Shown here: positions 35,260-46,693 of the stretch, in pieces
Position numbering within the stretch: the stretch's first letter is position 1
Layout of the letters: the number at the start of each line of letters is the position of its first letter
Assembly (NCBI GenBank): GCA_948567375.1
Contig: OX419758.1
Location: 62,749,001 to 62,813,000 of the forward strand
Source: Lunularia cruciata
Lineage: Eukaryota; Streptophyta; Marchantiopsida; Lunulariales; Lunulariaceae
Direction of reading: 5' to 3'
DNA length: 64,000 bases
Notes under the pieces: model-generated
Told to the model about the DNA's origin: nothing
What the model saw: the letters and a program-made list of their open reading frames with translations, nothing else
The model's database searches: none
Made by a program: the position numbers and the translations under genes

Positions 35260-38200
35260 TGGATAGGCGGAAATTGCACGTTCTATTTCTGAGTTGAGTA
35301 CTTACTTACCTTGTGAATGAAGGTTTGAGATCATGGAACCACGCTGACCTGTTTATGAATACCCACGCAAAGCACCGCAGTCCTTTGCGGGTTCAGGTGC
35401 GTTTGACCCGACTAACATCCCTGTAAACAATGGACAAAGGGAACAAAATCCATCGAGCGGTGGATCACAATGACCCCCACTACATGAGTCTGAAAACTTG
35501 GAAAGCAGTGATGTCACCTGCAACGTAGTAGTTTCTAGAAGAATGTGTACAGTTAAGGACCTGCTCGGACTCTTTCCACTCTTTCCGGGGTTTAGTTCCA
35601 GTTTACCTCTTAAGATTTATCTTTGTACTTTATTTTAAGACTTCTCTTCTGTCCACCGGTGGGTTTAGATCCAGTTTATCTCTTAAAAGTTTTGTTCTTT
35701 CTTGTAAAGCTTGATAAACTTGTCTTCTTACCACTTTTTTGGCTTAGTTCTATTTTACCTTTTAAGTTTTATCCTTGATCAGCTTTTCTTCGTTCGACAT
35801 TTACCTTTTAGATTCTATTATTCTTGTACGACATTTTTCTTTTTCTCAAATTCATATTATTTCTTATATTACATTTTAAAGATATTTGTTTCATTTTATA
35901 TTTATTTCTTCATTGCCTTTAGAATTGTATCTAAAATTAATTTGAAGCAATTTTTAAGTATAACTTCTTTTCTCTACAATTTATATGGTTGCTAATAAAA
36001 TAAATTCACTAAGAGTAAGAGCGGATTAAATTGTTTGAATCTTACGCTCTATTTTCTTTTCTACTTCTGTTAAGTAACGTAACAACTTTCTAACTAGGAT
36101 AAAGAGCACTTTTCTCTCAATTCCTCTACATCTATCCAAGTATTAAAGACAATTATTACACGATTAAGTATCCTCCATAAAGAAAATTTTCTTTGAGAAA
36201 ATACCCAAATAATAAACTCAAACATGATGATTTAGCTCAAAAGGACATCTTGTAATTAAATTTATTCCCAAGTGTGAGTTTCTAATTTGGGAGCTTCTTT
36301 TTTTAAAGTCTTAAATACACAGTCAACAACATATTTTCATCAATTTACGTAGAAAAGTGATAAATCAGATTTATGATGGAATTTCAAATGAAACATGGAA
36401 CTACAGATTACAAGTATTCTATCTCTTAAAGACATTTTAATCTTAAAAAGTAAAATACGGATGTAGAGTCCATTCCTTGGATAAGCAACCGAAAACCGAA
36501 ATTGCTTGAAGAAGAATTCAATGTTAGACCTTAACATCGCAAATTAGCTTTCTGAATCTAATTTATTGGGGGTTCAAAAACGACGGTTACTTAGGGGTGA
36601 TGTTGGTTTCCCGTAAAATATGGTGACGGGATATATTAAATGGATCATCTGACTAATTGCTAGTAATTTGTGCCTGTCAAGGGAAAAAAGATACCAATGA
36701 TACAAGAAGACAAGAGAAAGCTTCAATTAATGCCTTCACAAAATTTTAAGGAGTCCCCATACACCATAAAAATTTTCGGATCATGATTTTTGTTACTCGT
36801 AAATCTTTAACTGATATGGGAATTTTACCCATAACTTACTCGTAAATTTCCTTACAAATATTTACAAGTACCCATATAGTGATTTCTGAAACCCCCAATT
36901 TTGTACACATTTCACCTTTCGACTCGACTTAGACTTAACATTTAGATTTCAACCCTGAAATTGTGAAAATGGTTCGTTCATGGCCCACTCGTGAGACTGA
37001 GGTTGACGAAAAACCACACAAAAATATGTACTCCAAAGAAAGAAAGAAAATATCAAACACCAAGGGATGCAAAGAGAAATAGAGCATAGGCCCAATGAAA
37101 CCCATGGGACAGGGAAAAAAATCTTACCTCGTGAGGCTGTGGTTGAGAGTTAGTTGAAGATGTACAGTAAAACTGTTTCTACGCGGTCTGCGTTTTCCTC
37201 GGGAATAAAAGATGCTCGCGATCAACAGCGCGACTATTAGACCTGACTCTGAACGGACGGAGGAACGAACAACAACGCGCGGGGGCCGAGTAAGACGTTA
37301 AGTACCCACACGACCTTAATGTGATCGCTGTAGAGTTATCATCCACCACGAAACGTGGCCGATCCCGGCGCTTCAAGTTTCTGTTGCAGTACACTGGTAG
37401 GGCCTTGAAGTTACCGGTCACGTTGCCGGGGAGTTGCCTTGTAGGCCGTTCTATCGGCTATAGAAGGTCGTCGTGTTTCCACTGTTTGGCCTGTGAGTCC
37501 TTTCCATGTCATGACGATTTTCTTCTCTACAGTAATAGTAACCTTTGCATCTGGTTGATGTTGTTTAGAATTTCTGTTTTGGTTGTTGTTGTTTAAGTTA
37601 CAGTAATTAGATTGAACGCGATTTTCTCTGCTTTTTAATGTTCTCTATGTACTACTGCAGATGGTGCTAAGCAATTCGAACGAATCATACATGTCTTGAA
37701 ATTTTTCCGCCCGGATATTGGCAAATATTTTGAGCATAAAGCCTAGAAATGAAATCAATCTTACGACTTACCACAACCTTACAATATCTCTGGGAATGCA
37801 ACATGATGTGTTGCATTCCAAGTGATTGAATTTCAGCAATAAGTGGTAATTTGAGGTGTTACAGAAGAAGTATCAGAGTATAACAACTCGGTAATTCTCT
37901 AAGTGTGTTGGGAACCAAATTGGCCTTACTTCACCAATAATAGCTGCGCTGGCCAGAACCACGTCTTGGCGCCAGGGACTCGAGTGGTATACTACAGGTT
38001 AAATAACTGTGCACAAGATCCATGTCATTGTATTAATGGGTTTTTGATTTACCGAATTTGTATTCGGTACACGCTCTACTTTCCATATGAAATATTTGAC
38101 CAGATAAGTTTATCGATTGTATGTAAGCGAAAAATATGTGTAGTATACCAGCGACTAGATACTACCAGTGCATTGAAGAATGTGCCTCTTACAATTAATA

Positions 38201-38879
38201 CAATTGATTTATCTGGTCAAAAATATTAAAGATACGGCATGTACCGAAAGCAAAGCAAAAATCAACCGACGTTGAATACAATAACATGGACAGGAAATTA
38301 TTAGTACAGTAATATAGGAATTATTAGAACACGTCATGTGTGTAGATTTTAAAATTTCAATTTTTTTCGTTTCAAAATGGTGAAAGTTTTATCATCTGTG
38401 TGCAAGACTCATTCTTCTCTCAATTTTCAGTTCAATTCAAATTCATTGCGAAAACTGGATTTATTTGATAATAACATTCATCCTAATTTTGAGCTCAATC
38501 CATCTTCATTTTGAAAACTCGTTTCATTTCACGATTGTAAATTTTGTTTTAGGTCAAGGAAGAGTGAAATATGCTATCGAGAAACTCGAGTATAGGGAGG
38601 GGAATGCAAGGGACAGTGGAGAATACCAAAATGAAATAGTAGCCACGTTTGAAATTGAAAATTCATTCAATTAATGTTTATGGATTACCCTTATTACAAA
38701 AAAAGAGTGAAAACTTAGTGATCACCTCCAAAGCGGATCCGTAGCTCTTTTATGGTTATGGGATCTCAACCCATAAAAAGTTAAAAAAATTCCCCGACAC
38801 ACCACCCACAAATTTTTACAATCTGCCTACAAAAAGTTTTATGGAATCTTTATAAGGTAATTGAAACCCCTTACTGTTA
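35260..38879. other. Intergenic, partly T-rich; unrecognised ORFs
   Basis: 35.6-36.0 kb is T-rich. 37.17-37.6 kb is GC-richer and opens with a short tail-family fragment (TTTCTACGCGG at about 37177). A frame at 37903-38229 (108 codons, no ATG at its start) is Cys-rich, with NNCAQDPCHCINGF. I do not recognise it; it could be an isolated exon or chance. Confidence 0.35.
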
Positions 38880-38945
38880 AAGGCATCCGCGTAGGATACC
38901 AAGAAGGATGGGAAGACCCCATCAACCCGTTCAAGGATAATCTGT
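38880..38945 (-). mobile_element. Retroelement tail copy (antisense), next to the pogo element
   Basis: AAAGGCATCCGCGTAGGATA, then AAGGATGGGAAGACCCCATC and CAAGGATAA. It ends about 25 bp before the left terminus of the pogo-like transposon. No target duplication was recognised. Confidence 0.6.
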
Positions 38946-38968
38946 GTGCAAATAATCAAAAGATAATA

Positions 38969-41046
38969 CAGTAGAACCTGTCTAAACTAATAGTGACGGG
39001 ACTGGGGTCGAGTATTAGTTTATAGAGGTTATTACATTAGATAGGGTGACCCACATGATCAAATTAATTGATTTTTTTGATCAGGGGGATAATTTTGCAA
39101 CTCGAGACCACCCCAGAATCAGTCTAAACCCATCCCAACAACACACTACAACCACACCATCACCACCATGCCTCGCAGTGGAGCACAACACACCACAATG
39201 TCAGATAAAGTCCGCATTGCTCTATGTGAGCACAAACAGAAGAACCCTACCCTCACACAGAATCAACTCAGGTCCTGGCTTGAAACTGAGCATAATGTCA
39301 AGGTCAGCCAGGGTACGATCTCGACCACATTGAAGCGATCAGCTGATGTGCTTGAGAAGACCCAATCTCCCAACCTTTCTGCAAAGCGTCAGCGGACGGT
39401 GAAATATCCATTGATGGAATCCGCTTTGATGGAATGGTTCATAGGAAACCAGGAGCGCGTCAACATGAGTGGTGACCTAATCAAGGAGAATGGCATAAAA
39501 ATCTTAGATCGCCTTTATCCGGATCACACACACTTCGAGTTGTCCAACGGATGGCTGGAAGCTTTGAAGGCTCGCCATGGAATCCACTCATTCCGCCGCT
39601 TTTGCGAGAGTGGATCTGTTGATGTCAATCTCATCGAGGATGAGCGACCCAAAATCAAGGAGATACTGGACAAGTTTGAGTGGTGCGACATTTACAACAT
39701 GGACGAGACGGGACTTTTTTACAGAATGCAGGTTGGTAACATTTTGGTTTGGGTTGTTTTGGTGTGTGGTTAGCGCAGCAAGCTAACACAAACATTGTAT
39801 TATTTTATTTAGGCGGACAATTCCGTGGCAACTAAGCAGCTCGAGGGCAAAAAGCAACACAAAGAGCGCCTGACCCTTGCCGTCTGCTGCAACGGAGACG
39901 GTTCTGACAAGCTTCCCCTTTTGGTCATCGGCAAATCCAAAAGCCCGCGGTGCTTCAAGAACATCAACATGGCCAACCTCGGTTGCACTTATCGCAATAA
40001 TTCCAAGGCTTGGATGACACAGACAGTTTTTTTGGAGTGTCTCAAAGCGTTTGATCGCCGCATGGCTAATAGCAAAGTTCTGCTCATTCTTGACAATTGT
40101 AGCGCCCACATCCCTCTTCACGAGCTTCCAAGCCACATTCAACTGCAGAACACCATGGTTTTCTACCTTCCCCCAAACATGACCTCAAAGCTGCAGCCTT
40201 GTGACGCTGGAATCATCCGCAATCTGAAGGCCTACTACCGTCGCCAATTTAACCGTGTCCTGCTGCAGCATCTTGAAGATGGAGTCGCTGAGCCAGAGAA
40301 AATTGATATCCTTGAAGCCATCAGGATGGCTGTTCCCGCCTGGAATAATGACATCAAGCTTGAGACCATCCGCAACTGCTTTGGTCACTGCAAAATCCGC
40401 ACTGTTCCTGGCACACAACAAGAACAACATAACGAAGAGGAACTTCTTGATCAAGAAGTCGTTGCTGAGCTCGAGTCTCAGATCACAAGGCTTCAGTACC
40501 GCAATCTGATGGAAATCCATAACCTGCTTAACTATCCGGATGAAGATGTGGTTACCTACGCTCCTAACATTGACGAGGTCATCGAAGATCATCTTCTCCA
40601 GGATGATGACAAAGGCGAGGCCAATGATGATGACAGCGAGGAAGTCATTCTTGTGTCAGCCAAGGAAGCTCAGGCAATGATCCAGTCACTGGAGACTTTC
40701 TGGCTGCAGCAGGCAGGCGACAATGGCAAGTTCATCTCGGCGCTGCAAAAGATGAAGGAGAGCGTGTGCACTCTGAGGACGTGCCAGATGGTCCAGAGGG
40801 GCATTCAGGATTATTTCCAGCGCAAGTAGGCAATATTTTCAGCTGCAATTCCAGTTTTTATATTTTTTATATAGTGTATACTGTACTGTATTAGTTTACA
40901 AAAGTTGTCGGACCAATAAAAAGTATTGAATATCAACCAATGGAGGGTTATTAGTTCAAGCATGGGGACATGCTCCGGACCGGTGTCAAATATTTGTTTA
41001 TGGAGGTTATTAGTTTAGACAGTATCACTTTAGACAGGTTCTACTG
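38969..41046 (+). mobile_element. Complete pogo/Tigger-like DNA transposon
   Basis: The 2078-bp element starts CAGTAGAACCTGTCTAAA and ends with the exact reverse complement (18-bp perfect TIRs). It is flanked by TA on both sides (38967-38968 and 41047-41048). CAGTA-AACCT ends and TA duplications are characteristic of plant pogo-like elements. Subterminal GGTTATTAG-type motifs recur at both ends (about 39027, 40948 and 41005) and may be transposase-binding sites. The single gene inside is intact, so the copy may be autonomous or only recently silenced. Confidence 0.9.
39168..40829 (+). CDS. Pogo/Tigger-like transposase (CENP-B HTH, DDE_1)
   Basis: Two exons (39168-39731 and 39813-40829) flank an 81-bp GT-AG intron and give 526 residues. 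ATG follows a favourable ACCACC context. The N-terminus carries a helix-turn-helix (about 9-60: KVRIALCEHKQKNPTLTQNQ). A CENP-B-type DNA-binding region follows (about 75-155). The DDE_1 catalytic domain has Asp179 in YNMDETGLFYRM, Asp282 in LLILDNCSAH and Asp319 in SKLQPCDAGIIRNLKAYY, giving a DD36D spacing. The C-terminus (about 380-526) is acidic, with EDHLLQDDDKGEANDDDSEE. The enzyme would bind the element's ends and cut and paste it at TA sites in the nucleus. No stop or frameshift was seen and all three catalytic residues are present. Confidence 0.92.
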
Positions 41047-41357
41047 TACTCAATACCAGTCGTCGAGTTTCCAAAGGGAAAGTATATAGCAAAGTAATGG
41101 AACAAAATGTGAACAGTTCATCAAAGACCATTCAGAAAAAACTTTTAGAAGCACATAAGATGCTGTGCACCTGTATTTTATAACCAGAAACTAAAACTGA
41201 GCGATAACAACGTATCAATAATGACATCTGTTGACCATGTACGTAAATTGAATCACAAAGGTTACCCCCTAATATAAATATGTCTATGGTGATATTATGG
41301 GCCAGACAAATATGATCTCTGAACTCATACCACAGAGATGGGCTTAACAATACACCA

Positions 41358-41444
41358 ACTTTGGCACTTCGACTTAACAGCAACCAAGTTTAAGGCTACA
41401 AAAAAGACTTGAACTTGGTTGCTGTTAAGTCGAAGTGCCAAAGT
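41358..41444. other. Perfect 33-bp stem-loop (possible small-RNA precursor)
   Basis: The arm 41358-41390 (ACTTTGGCACTTCGACTTAA then CAGCAACCAAGTT) is exactly complementary to 41412-41444, with a 21-nt loop. An 87-nt transcript from either strand would fold into an uninterrupted hairpin. It starts 310 bp right of the pogo element and is not part of its terminal repeats. No other copy was noticed. It could be a young microRNA-type hairpin or a transposon fold-back. Confidence 0.6.
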
Positions 41445-41699
41445 ACCCGAAAGATGGAATTCAGTACCACTTGGCAGAGGGTATTTGTCGGTCTCTTCTT
41501 TCATTGATCTATCCATCCATACAGGGCCCTTTCCGTCCATACACTCGAGCTCGCGAGGCACGTTCCCAACGGCGGCATCTCCTTTGCTGACGTGACAACG
41601 AACAAATGCAGTTAGTGTTGCCAATTATACAGTCGCAACTCTGATTATGCTCAGACGCTCTGTAGCTTGCCAGTGATCTCTCGTGATCTATCTCGAGAT

Positions 41700-41756
41700 G
41701 TTGATGCGGTCTTCCCATCCTTCACGTGTTCTACGCGGTCGCCTTTTTCTCCTCTC
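41700..41756 (+). mobile_element. Retroelement tail insertion (sense)
   Basis: TGATGCGGTCTTCCCATCC, then TTCACGTGTTCTACGCGGTC and GCCTTTTTCTCC. TCTCGAGAT stands just before and just after the insert, a possible 9-bp target duplication. This copy has the best-preserved 3' end. Confidence 0.65.
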
Positions 41757-42269
41757 GAGATCACAGTGTACGTCTAAGAAATGAAATGAACGAGAGGTTT
41801 TTGGTAATGGGTGTATTCTAGTGTAAACAATGGTTGTCTACTAAATTGTTTATTGTACACGGTCATTTTTGAAATGAAAGCCATCTCAATTTCGTAGAAT
41901 ATGAAAACCATCTCGCTGAAAGTAATTAACTTATACCATGATTCCCAATCTAAATTACTTTTGCAGCGCAGAGTCCACGTTGACCACTGTGCAAAAACGG
42001 AAACATTAAGTAATCCCTACTAATGATATGTCAGTTCAAGTTTCAACCTCGCTTCCGGTTACGTTCATTGATCGTGGATGTTTGTCGTGGAGTTTTTAGA
42101 AGCAGGCAATTCAGCTTTGATTCTTGGAAAGTAAGTTTTGGGCGAATTCGGTGCTTCCTGTTTTACCGTATCCTTTCACATGGCTTATCATGGAGATAAA
42201 CATTATGTCAACATATTCTATATTCTGAAGGGTTCTCGAGTCTCTCAGATAGTTTTCGTAGCACAACCA
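41757..42269. other. Intergenic, nothing recognised
   Basis: No coding or repeat structure could be supported. Confidence 0.4.
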
Positions 42270-42378
42270 AGCAGAGACGACGCGCGTAAGATATGCAGAG
42301 GACGGGACGACTCCATCAAGCCGCACAAAGGAAATGCGAAGAAAACAGAATGGGGCTAAGCCCCAAGAGTATTTCACC
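42270..42378 (-). mobile_element. Diverged retroelement 3'-end copy (antisense)
   Basis: Reads GACGACGCGCGTAAGATATG, then GACGGGACGACTCCATCAAG, CCGCACAAAGG and ATGGGGCTAAGCCCCAAGAG. The stop-codon hairpin GGGGCTAAGCCCC is intact, while the GATGGG stem is mutated. This is the oldest-looking copy in the window. Confidence 0.6.
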
Positions 42379-45347
42379 ACCAAACAATATATATCAACTC
42401 GTGAATAATACTTGGTTTACACACGTGAACGGAAGTCTGTAATCGATATCATACACCATCTGTCGAAAAGTTTGGTAAGAGCTAAATTACTCTTGAATTG
42501 TATGGTGTCAAAATGGACAGAAGGAAGAAAAAGTGGCTAAAGCATAAGTAGTCCACTAGTTTAAAGACATCAGGAAATTCAGTCAGTGGCAAACTGGATT
42601 CTTCCCACGGTGGATGCTGTGTTTGGGGTCTACGAGGGGGAGGATTCTACTTATAGTTTCTTCTTAGGGGATTGTTCTTGGCGTACTTTTTCCCTATGGT
42701 ACCTTCAGGCACTTCCTCTGTGTCTTTTTGGCGGCTTGGGACGGTTGGACCTTGCGATCTTTATTCTTTTCGCACTTGTTTGTATCTTGTACCCTTTTCC
42801 TCTCCCTTCGGAGTACTATTCATATATAATATTAATTACAGGAGTGTACTATGTTATATAGACGATATCTAACATGCTAAATAATATTCCAATATCAATT
42901 TGCAAGAAGTGTATCCCTCGAGTAAAGGCAGTTACAACCTCGTTGCAGACACAGGATTATCAAGACGCGTCCTCAGGACCCACAATCATCTAGTGTAGCA
43001 GAATTGGTGACGCGGGCCGTCGACGACAACAGTCGGGGTGGTATTCTGCGTGTACTCGGGGTTCCAGAATCACCGTGGACGAACATAACTGTGTGAAGGT
43101 GGCTCGTCGACGACGACTGCGGCTTCGCGGAATGATATTCCCCTGACCAATCACCTCGCACTTGTCACTAGTTTGGCGGAGCCGGGAGGGAATGCGGTTC
43201 GACGAAACGCAGACGCTTGTTTCTGATTCCCATAGTCAAGATCCACATGGTGGTAAGGCACACAACACTTTTCTTTCCGATTCACATCTCCAAATATCTC
43301 ACCGGCGATTCACACGGTCAGTCAGTCCATACTGGTCGTATTCAATATCCTTGCCGGTCGCCCATCCAGCCGCTGTTGAAGCAATCGCTATATGTGTCAG
43401 TGACTGGATATTGACGTGTCACAGCTCACTTCCCGTGCCCCTGTCTCTCCGTAATGAAAGTTTCCGCCTCGTTGTCACATGTCCCCATTCCCAACCATTT
43501 TGGAAGAGGACAGTGATTACGACCCCCGATTCTGCGAACCCTGCCCGGGCTGTGGTATGATTTCGTTTAGCCCTATCAGGTCACAGAGGAATGTTGACTA
43601 CGGTCCCGTCATTGTGCTAGACGTGCCGCCCATCCCTTCAAACTGCAAAAGATATGCTTCGACCTTTATGGGGCGGTAGAGTTGCGGGTCACTTACTTTA
43701 CTAAGAGTGGTAAATCGAGGGTACAAGTCCTGGACGGAAAACTTTCTTGGTCCGTCCAGATGGCTAGAGAATATTTGCCTCGAATAGAGAATAGTTGTGT
43801 CGAGGTGGACGCTTCTTGTACAGTGTGGAGATGTTTACGATAGTGCAAATGGTCTCTGTCTGTGCAAAGGAGCAGTAACGGCTTCTGATGAGGCATAACG
43901 ACATTGTGTCCATGCGGTGGTGTTGAAAGGACTGGTGAACCTTGTGCGGGGAATTCAGACAGACGAGCAGAAAAGCTGGGAACGTGAGAACTAGGGTACT
44001 GGTACCGGAATGACATTGAAGAGCGAGATTTAAGAGCAAAAGGAGAGGACGGCCGAAAAGGTGGGGACGGCCGGAGGATGCAGACAAAAGCAAAAGATAT
44101 GTTGTCAAAGGGAAGAAAGAGGAGAATAGGGTGAAGACGAGGAAGAAGTGGATTTGTAATGGAGGGGCCTGATGTGAGGTCGGAGAGCTGAGATTGAATT
44201 AGCGCTGAGCACGAGAAATAACAAGAAGGAGAAGTATGTGGAATGCCCTGAGAATCTGATGCGAGAATTTGGAGAAAGAAAATTGAGCGAAAATCAGTAG
44301 GGTTAGAAAATCACCAGGTCTCCTTTCACATCAAGAGAGGAGGAATGAAGAATTAGTAGCGTGAAAGAGAGGATACCGTAGTGAATATTAAATGAATTAA
44401 AGTACGGTAGTGTATCTCAATTGGAAGAGGGTGGTGTAATGGCTAACTTCACGACAGAAAGGAGGCGATGTCAACCGGCGAAAGACGAGGGAAAGTTAAG
44501 AGAAGCTGACTCATCCTGGAGGTGGAGAACGGCAGAGGGAGAAAAAGGAGGAGGGGGAGCAGAAATTAGAAGCAGATAAAGATAGAAGTAGCAGAGACCG
44601 AAATGATTGTGCGGACTTCCAATTCAGGGCATGGAGATAACTGACAGTGACTGAACAGGTGAGATACTGAAAGTCTCTGGAGAAGCTGGGGAAGAAAAAC
44701 TGGTAGAAGAAGATAAGAAATCAAGGGGGTGGATAAGGTGGAAGTGATGAGATGAGATGAGATGGGATGGGATAAGTTGAGTAAAGATAAAGAGTAGAAA
44801 CTGTTGAAACTACGGAGCCCGCCCAGTGCTGAGCCACGGGAGCGGAGCGTGGAGTATGCCGAGGAAAGACTTGAAGAAGTATCAGTTACAGGACACTATG
44901 CAAACTACGGCAAACTTGGATAATCAGGAAAGCCAGCCCACGAATTGATTCTAGATAAATGTGCATCCATCAATTACTGACAATCATGCGAAGGCCAAAC
45001 AAGAGCATGCGAGGGCAGGGCTTTTAAGGAATGAAAGTATCTAAACGTCACATGAGGCCAGGCTAGGCCTGTATGGGCAAGCAAAAGAACAGCAGTGGTG
45101 ACGGGGTAAATTTTAGCCTGAAGGAAGAGAGTAAGGAATTGAGGGGGAAAGGGAACTGTTGTGTTAGGTTACGTATCGTGGAGTTGCCATGGAAGATGAA
45201 CTTTAAATAGGAGATGTTAGCTGTGTCGTTTCTCAGAGACTAGCAGAGCATGAAGGTTGTTTCTGTTAGCTTGGTCTGCTCAAGCATGGAAACACGTCGA
45301 TGAGTAGATTGGTCCATCTTTTCGAAACTGCCGGTTTATATGCATCT
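42379..45347. other. Intergenic; purine-rich from about 44.0 to 45.2 kb
   Basis: Several open frames (42586-42861 and 43162-43560 plus; 43693-44108 minus) have no recognisable domain. The GA-rich strand bias at 44.0-45.2 kb resembles a leader or a low-complexity tract. GATGAGATGAGATGAGATGG lies near 44,748. No gene could be supported. Confidence 0.35.
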
Positions 45348-45547
45348 GCTGGGTCCCAACCAACGCAACCCAGGAGCAGCCTACACTCTAGGACAACCAT
45401 CACCACGGTTCAATCGCGGTTAATAATCTCCTGGTGGACAGATGTGGGCTGGGTCCCAACCAACGCAACCCAGGAGCAGCCTACACCCTAGGGCAACCAT
45501 CACTACGGTTCAATTGCGGTTAACAAGCTCCTAGTGGGCGGATATGG
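45348..45547. repeat. 100-bp tandem duplication
   Basis: GCTGGGTCCCAACCAACGCA, continuing through CCCAGGAGCAGCCTACAC, occurs at 45348-45447 and again at 45448-45547. Roughly ten substitutions and no indels separate the copies, so the duplication is older than the 217-bp one at the window's end. Confidence 0.9.
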
Positions 45548-45734
45548 GCTGTTGCAGCTGCTTCACTGTTGATTGTAAATTTTTTACTTTTCCTCTTTAT
45601 CACCTCTCTCTATATCGCGTTCTGAAGCCCATACATACTAGGATCTACTCTCTTATCATGAGCCAGAAACCGAGTGAGGATCCTTTGCTTTGATTCTAGC
45701 CTGGTAGATTGAGCGCGTAAGCTTAGATAAGGAA

Positions 45735-45758
45735 TCACTCGCGCTTACGCGCGAGTGA
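45735..45758. other. Perfect GC-rich palindrome
   Basis: TCACTCGCGC, TTAC, GCGCGAGTGA: 10-bp perfect arms with a 4-nt loop, about 940 bp upstream of the histidine kinase start. It may be a cis element or a chance fold-back. Confidence 0.6.
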
Positions 45759-45759
45759 T

Positions 45760-46693
45760 ATATTTAAGTAGAGGAGGTCAGTAACAAATGGGATCTTGGT
45801 TGTGAGAGATGAGAAAATGTGCTACTTCGAGGCTGACGGAGAACCATCCATAGACGGCTGGATGTTCCAGTATGTTGGGCAAGCACTTTGGTTGGAAATC
45901 TCAACAAGAAGCGTGAACGAGCCGAGCCCCCCAGCCGTGCCATGTGGATTATCTGCCGTGGAGAAGATGGTTTGTTAGAAGCTCCTGCTTCCTTTAGTCA
46001 CTTGAGATCCTGCCTCTCAATTCTCCCGTAGTGTTCTGCGGCAGACATGTAATCTGTTGTTAGCGTCGACGAGTACCTGTGAAACAACTGCTCTAGGCAA
46101 CAGTACATCGGAAGAAGAGCGCTTGCATGCACATGTCTATGAAGACAACTGCGTTCCTGCGTTGGTTTTGTGATTGTATCGAATGATATGATCAATGAAA
46201 AACAGGGTGTTGCGAGATTGGGTGCAGTACTGGGGATGGGAGTGGCATCGCTTAGGGGGGCAGACAAAAGAGTTCTGTGCATGTAGATGTGGTGTATGGT
46301 AGAATGTCTGGGACTTCGATAAGTGAGAAGTTCAACATCTCTGTATCGGACATCAGAATCTCAAGTGATAGGAGTGCACCAGGCCCTGGAGTTTGCTCCA
46401 CACAGTATGTAGGTAAGTTTACGTGGGAGAACTCCCGCGGTTTTGGGACAAGTAGTTGAGCATTGGGGAGCTCATGGACAGTGCTGTACTGGGTAGTTTT
46501 GCACGACGATGTACTCATAGATCAGAGACTCCGTGACTTTTTGAGATAACAATTAGCTACAAGGAATCTTCCAGCACTGCCTGCGATGGACGCCAGCGTT
46601 CGGCTGATTGTAGATTAGGAGCTTCATGCGGCATAAGGATAGCAGCAGATGGTCACTCCACCTACTTCAAAGTGACAGTACACTGAAACGTCG
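45760..46693 (+). promoter_or_regulatory. Probable upstream/5' leader region of the histidine kinase gene
   Basis: No TATA box or leader intron could be placed with confidence. Short frames are present but unrecognised. It is assigned only by its position ahead of the start codon. Confidence 0.3.

Noticed and set aside
39783-40142. Minus-strand open frames within the transposase gene (also 40185-40592)
   Set aside because: They are antisense shadows of an intact, motif-bearing transposase exon.
42586-42861. Hydrophobic 91-codon frame as a membrane protein gene
   Set aside because: It starts at GTG, has no splice or promoter context and has no recognisable family; probably chance in T-rich DNA.
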